From Promethearchaeota archaeon (GTDB lineage Archaea > Asgardarchaeota > Lokiarchaeia > Sigynarchaeales > SOKP01): a stretch of 9,280 bases of DNA. The translations under genes and the position numbers were made by a program. The stretch spans positions 1-9,280 of the forward strand of contig JAEOUI010000292.1 in the NCBI GenBank assembly GCA_016839425.1, written 5' to 3'. Positions 6,614 through 9,280 of the stretch are shown piece by piece. Numbering within the stretch: position 1 is the first letter of the stretch; the number at the start of each line of letters is the position of its first letter. The notes beneath the pieces are model-generated. The model did no database searches and was not told the origin of the DNA. It saw nothing but the letters and a program-made list of their open reading frames with translations.

Positions 6614-7582
6614 TCAATGATGTATCAGATTAAATGCTGGAATTTTACATAAAGCATTACTCTGATTGCTTCCAACCCATATATGAGTACCATCAAAGAC
6701 AATTTTTTTTCTACCTCGTCCTACTCCAAATGTTTCAGATATAAAATCCCCTCCAATGAATTTTGTTACCGTATTAAAAAGTGAAGTATACCATAAATAT
6801 CTACAAGAATCGAGACATATTGAACTAATATACTCTATAGATAATATATTTAACGCCTCATTTAATGAACCTGTACTTGGATTAATATAACTTATTTTGC
6901 GAGGTTCAGCAACCCAAACATACCCATCAGCTGCAATTATATCCATTATAATACTATCAAAATAATAATCTATATCATCTAATGTGTTGTATGAATTTAT
7001 TTTTTTAACTATCCTATCTGCTGCAGCTATCCAAATATTTTTTCCATCAAAAGTCATTCCCTTTGGTATTATATTTAGATCTTTTATTGTTTCAAAATCA
7101 TAACTACTCGAATTAATTGCTATCAACTTGAAAATAGAATCCTGTGAAATAGTAACCCACATATATTCTCCATCAAATATAATATATTTAGGAATTTTAT
7201 CACCTAAAAGAATATCTGCTTCTAAGAGATTAGTGTTAATATCAAGTAGGGTTATCATTTTATCAAAATATCTTACTAACCAAAGAAATTTTCCATCAAA
7301 AGCTAAAGAATGAATAAAAAACGATGAAAGTCTATATAATATATTGTTATTTTCAGGATCAATCTTAAAAAGAATATACTGAGAAGGCCTATATCCAAGA
7401 GCCCAAATATAAGTTCCATCAAAAAATAAATTATATATCCAGTCTACACCGTCTAAGATAATACGCTCTGTTGCTGTGTTTCTAAGAGCTGGAACTAAAT
7501 CTTTTCGCTTTATAGGAAATTTTATATCTATATATGTTTCATAATAATCTTTTTTAACCCAATTTGCTTTTATATCTGTCAT
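6614..7582 (-). CDS. Seven-bladed beta-propeller protein with FDG-x3-W repeats
   Basis: A repeat protein of seven units of about 41 residues (residue numbers counted from an alternative TTG three codons upstream). Each unit opens with a hydrophobic strand, D-G, then an aromatic/hydrophobic residue and W: DG at 58, 99, 140, 182, 222 and 300 with a degenerate LDS at 261; W at 63, 104, 145, 187, 226, 267 and 305. Each is followed by a K-I-D/N-P-type strand. This is the layout of NHL/Vgb-like propellers, probably a binding scaffold; no lyase residues can be assigned. No signal peptide or membrane span is present, so it should be cytosolic, unlike many archaeal propellers. ATG at 7582 is chosen over TTG at 7591; neither has a ribosome site. 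Very AT-rich codons set it apart from the Alba and crotonase genes. It heads a pair with the 85-residue gene. Confidence 0.85.
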   Translation of the reverse strand: MTDIKANWVKKDYYETYIDIKFPIKRKDLVPALRNTATERIILDGVDWIYNLFFDGTYIWALGYRPSQYILFKIDPENNNILYRLSSFFIHSLAFDGKFLWLVRYFDKMITLLDINTNLLEADILLGDKIPKYIIFDGEYMWVTISQDSIFKLIAINSSSYDFETIKDLNIIPKGMTFDGKNIWIAAADRIVKKINSYNTLDDIDYYFDSIIMDIIAADGYVWVAEPRKISYINPSTGSLNEALNILSIEYISSICLDSCRYLWYTSLFNTVTKFIGGDFISETFGVGRGRKKIVFDGTHIWVGSNQSNALCKIPAFNLIHH

Positions 7583-7591
7583 TTTTATCAA

Positions 7592-7916
7592 ATTATGATT
7601 TCTATTTTATTGTAAATAATTGAATTTCAAGGTAGTAATTAGTAAATTATTATATATAATATTTTACAATTATGTTAAGAAATTGCTAAATATTTAATTC
7701 CAAAATTTGGTATAAAAAGTATTGAATTAAATTCGAATAAAAATCCCTGAATTTAAATGATTTTTAATTTATTTAATTTATTCTTTAAATCTCTGAGTGA
7801 TATGTTCAATTAAATTACTCTCTTATTGGAGAATGGCTTAAAAATGAAAATGATCTATTAACCACTCATTAGTTCTTCAAAAAAAGATAGAAGAGTTTTG
7901 AAACGATTATCTAATT
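7592..7916. other. AT-rich spacer between propeller and AbiEi-like genes
   Basis: About 325 bp without a supported gene. It holds a TATA-like stretch near 7647-7662 that could serve the propeller gene, a perfect 9-bp tandem repeat TTTAATTTA at 7763-7780, and a T7 run on the minus strand at 7885-7879 that may end the AbiEi-like gene. On the plus strand 7801-7869 reads as 23 open codons then stops; this is too short to call. Confidence 0.45.
7879..7885 (-). terminator. T-run terminator candidate after the AbiEi-like gene
   Basis: A T7 run on the minus strand 31 bases after the stop codon at 7917, with no hairpin before it. Confidence 0.35.
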
Positions 7917-8573
7917 TTAATAGAAGTTTGCTTTTTCTAGGATCTGTCCTACGATTGAAGGATAATGCTTCGAAAATTCGAATATACGCTCTTTAGAAAC
8001 GTGATTTTTGTACTTTGACGCTTCTTTCATGATTTTTCCTATACCCACATGATTTGAACTATAAATATAGATATAATCCAATATAGTTTTCTCTAAATCT
8101 GAATAACGGTAATTTTCACTGGTTTTAATTCCGAAAGTAAGGAGTTCATTGTTAAACACGAAAAACGAGAATTTATTTCCATCGATTGTAATGGGTTTAT
8201 TCATTGATAAACGATCGTTAATGATGTAATCAATGCTCTTGTCGTTGTCAAAAAATAATTCTTTTTTTTCCGTACTTTCAAAGGTTAAAGCAGTATTCAA
8301 ACCAAAATACCAATTTTTAACTTTCTTTAGCATGAGCACCTTGGTAATAAGCTCATATCGAGAATATTTTAGCTCTTTTTTGTTAAATTCGTCATTATTT
8401 TTCACATAAAATAAGTCTTTAAAAACTTCCATTATATATCCCTGAGATATGAGATAGTTCATAACATCTCTGATATTGTAATGTAATTTAGTGCTATATT
8501 CCTTAATAATATCTAAATTGATTAACTCATCTTCTTTTTTCCTTAAATCCTTTACAATACTAATCATTGACAT
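7917..8573 (-). CDS. AbiEi-like antitoxin / winged-helix regulator
   Basis: A 218-residue protein resembling the AbiEi family, whose members repress their own operon and neutralise the AbiEii nucleotidyltransferase toxin. Residues 18-58 look like the N-terminal winged helix ending in the usual wing (YLISQGYIMEVFKDLFYVKN, 40-59). The mid-region carries WYFGLNTALTF (88-98), matching the Y-x-G-x-x-(S/T)-AL segment of the family. The DGNKFSFFVFN strand (131-141) precedes YRYSDLEKTILDYIYI (155-170), like the conserved S-x-x-(E/K)-T-(I/L)-x-D motif. No AbiEii gene lies on either side: the next gene downstream is the propeller, 325 bp away. It may therefore be an orphan regulator recruited for another job. 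The ATG start has only a weak GGGGA eight bases upstream. Family membership is judged from motifs by eye. Confidence 0.7.
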   Translation of the reverse strand: MSMISIVKDLRKKEDELINLDIIKEYSTKLHYNIRDVMNYLISQGYIMEVFKDLFYVKNNDEFNKKELKYSRYELITKVLMLKKVKNWYFGLNTALTFESTEKKELFFDNDKSIDYIINDRLSMNKPITIDGNKFSFFVFNNELLTFGIKTSENYRYSDLEKTILDYIYIYSSNHVGIGKIMKEASKYKNHVSKERIFEFSKHYPSIVGQILEKANFY

Positions 8574-8831
8574 AATAAAATCCCCAAATTTGATTCAATT
8601 TGTATGTTCATTAATTTCTGCTCGAAAAATTCTTTAATTCGCTTGAACCCAATATTTTTAGTAAGTAAATGGATCGTTTAATTTAGGTTTAAATCTTCCT
8701 ACGGATTATAAAATCGTTTTTGTGATAATATACGAACCAAACTTAAAAAAAAGAAGGATCAAACCACATTATTACTCAATATTATATAAGTGTTGAAAAC
8801 ATTTAACGCTTTGGAAAATAAAATAATCGTG

Positions 8832-9134
8832 CTATATAATTTCATTTTTTATTTTTTCTAGATTCAATTGAACGCGTTCAACAAGTTCCTTAGAAACTTT
8901 TTTGTCTGCAAGAGATTTTACTAACTCAACAAATAGCTTTATTATAGGGTGTTCAATAATCTTACACTCTTGTGAAATGGTATTCACATCAAGAATTAGG
9001 GCCGAATCGAAAACAGCGCCCGATCCTAAAATGTCCCTGACGACAAGTTCGTTATTTTCGGTATATGATAACACTAATATATCTTCGGCAACTTGACTTC
9101 CATTGTTTTGTTTTATGACCTTGAATTCGCACAT
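8832..9134 (-). CDS. CooT-like nickel-binding protein with C-terminal helical extension
   Basis: A 100-residue protein whose first 65 residues match the CooT family (formerly listed as predicted RNA-binding). It begins MCEFKVI, has the VVRDILGSGA turn at 31-40, and continues with ALILDVNTISQECKII strands. In Rhodospirillum rubrum CooT, a small dimeric protein linked to nickel supply for carbon monoxide dehydrogenase, Cys2 binds nickel; Cys2 is present here. CooT itself is about 65 residues, so residues 66-100 (IKLFVELVKSLADKK and a second charged helix) are an added helical tail, perhaps for oligomerisation. Start is ATG with AGGATGA three bases upstream and a clear TATA box 40 bases upstream, so it begins its own transcript. 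No nickel enzyme is in the window, so the metal role is from family knowledge only. Confidence 0.8.
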   Translation of the reverse strand: MCEFKVIKQNNGSQVAEDILVLSYTENNELVVRDILGSGAVFDSALILDVNTISQECKIIEHPIIKLFVELVKSLADKKVSKELVERVQLNLEKIKNEII

Positions 9135-9170
9135 TTTTCATCCTTTTCGTTTAATTATTTTTCTTGATTG

Positions 9171-9180
9171 CTATATAAAC
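9171..9180 (-). promoter_or_regulatory. TATA box of the CooT-like gene
   Basis: GTTTATATAG on the minus strand is the closest match in the window to the archaeal TATA consensus. Transcription would start near 9150, leaving about 15 bases that include the AGGATGA ribosome site (9144-9138) before the ATG at 9134. A short AGCGCT dyad lies just upstream at 9185-9190. Confidence 0.55.
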
Positions 9181-9280
9181 TTCTAAGCGCTCTATAATAA
9201 AAACAATTTTTTTAAATTACGCTTAATAAGACTAAGTATAGCAATAATTTTAAATAAAACTAATAGAGAAAAGTGATAAA

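Noticed and set aside
7763..7780. Tandem 9-bp repeat as a start of a repeat array or CRISPR
   Set aside because: Only two copies with no spacer; consistent with low-complexity AT sequence.
7801..7914. Possible gene remnant on the plus strand (YVQLNYSLIGEWLKNENDLL, then in-frame stops)
   Set aside because: Only 23 codons before the first stop and no recognised family; chance in AT-rich spacer is as likely.
9181..9280. Upstream end of the window as a possible gene or RNA
   Set aside because: AT-rich with no open frame of useful length and only a 6-bp dyad; nothing supportable.

Overview
The window reads as chromosomal DNA of an AT-rich archaeon. The firmest marker is a complete Alba chromatin protein with a Sulfolobus-type GKK...MNYV and ARGRSISRAVDVAE core. 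Several starts also sit behind archaeal TATA-like boxes: some look leaderless and others have a clear GGTGA ribosome site. A seven-helix membrane protein ending in a soluble roadblock/longin-like domain, and a membrane-anchored winged-helix/zinc-ribbon protein, would fit an Asgard (Lokiarchaeia-like) lineage. That placement is an inference; there is no rRNA or other taxonomic marker here.

Layout, left to right: (1) 58-2121, minus strand: a type I-like adenine methyltransferase carrying its own single target-recognition domain at the C-terminus; no restriction subunit lies in the window, but the left edge cuts off whatever follows it. (2) 2218-2973, minus: a crotonase-fold (enoyl-CoA hydratase/isomerase family) enzyme with a Glu-to-Asp change at one catalytic position. 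(3) 3079-3558, minus: a four-helix membrane protein whose reading frame runs on upstream for another 25 codons without a standard start. A one-base change in an A5 run would join it to an ATG at 3637. (4) 3997-4287, plus: Alba, the only rightward gene, starting with TTG behind a good ribosome site. (5) 4440-4916, minus: two-helix membrane protein with winged helix and zinc ribbon. (6) 5104-6216, minus: seven-helix membrane protein with the small cytosolic domain. (7) 6331-7582, minus: a two-gene cassette of a seven-bladed FDG-W beta-propeller followed by an 85-residue protein of unknown function. (8) 7917-8573, minus: an AbiEi-like antitoxin/regulator without a visible AbiEii toxin. (9) 8832-9134, minus: a CooT-like nickel-binding protein with Cys2 and a C-terminal helical extension.

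Most genes appear to be separate transcription units with 90-440 bp AT-rich spacers; the propeller plus 85-residue pair is the only convincing operon. Base composition is uneven: the Alba and crotonase genes are visibly richer in G and C than the propeller and AbiEi-like genes, which use mostly ATA, AGA, AAT and TTA codons. I saw no tRNA, rRNA, CRISPR array or insertion sequence. No multi-gene defence or metabolic system is evident; the most unusual items are the M-S fusion methylase, the 7TM-longin-like protein, the propeller cassette and the apparent frameshift near 3630.
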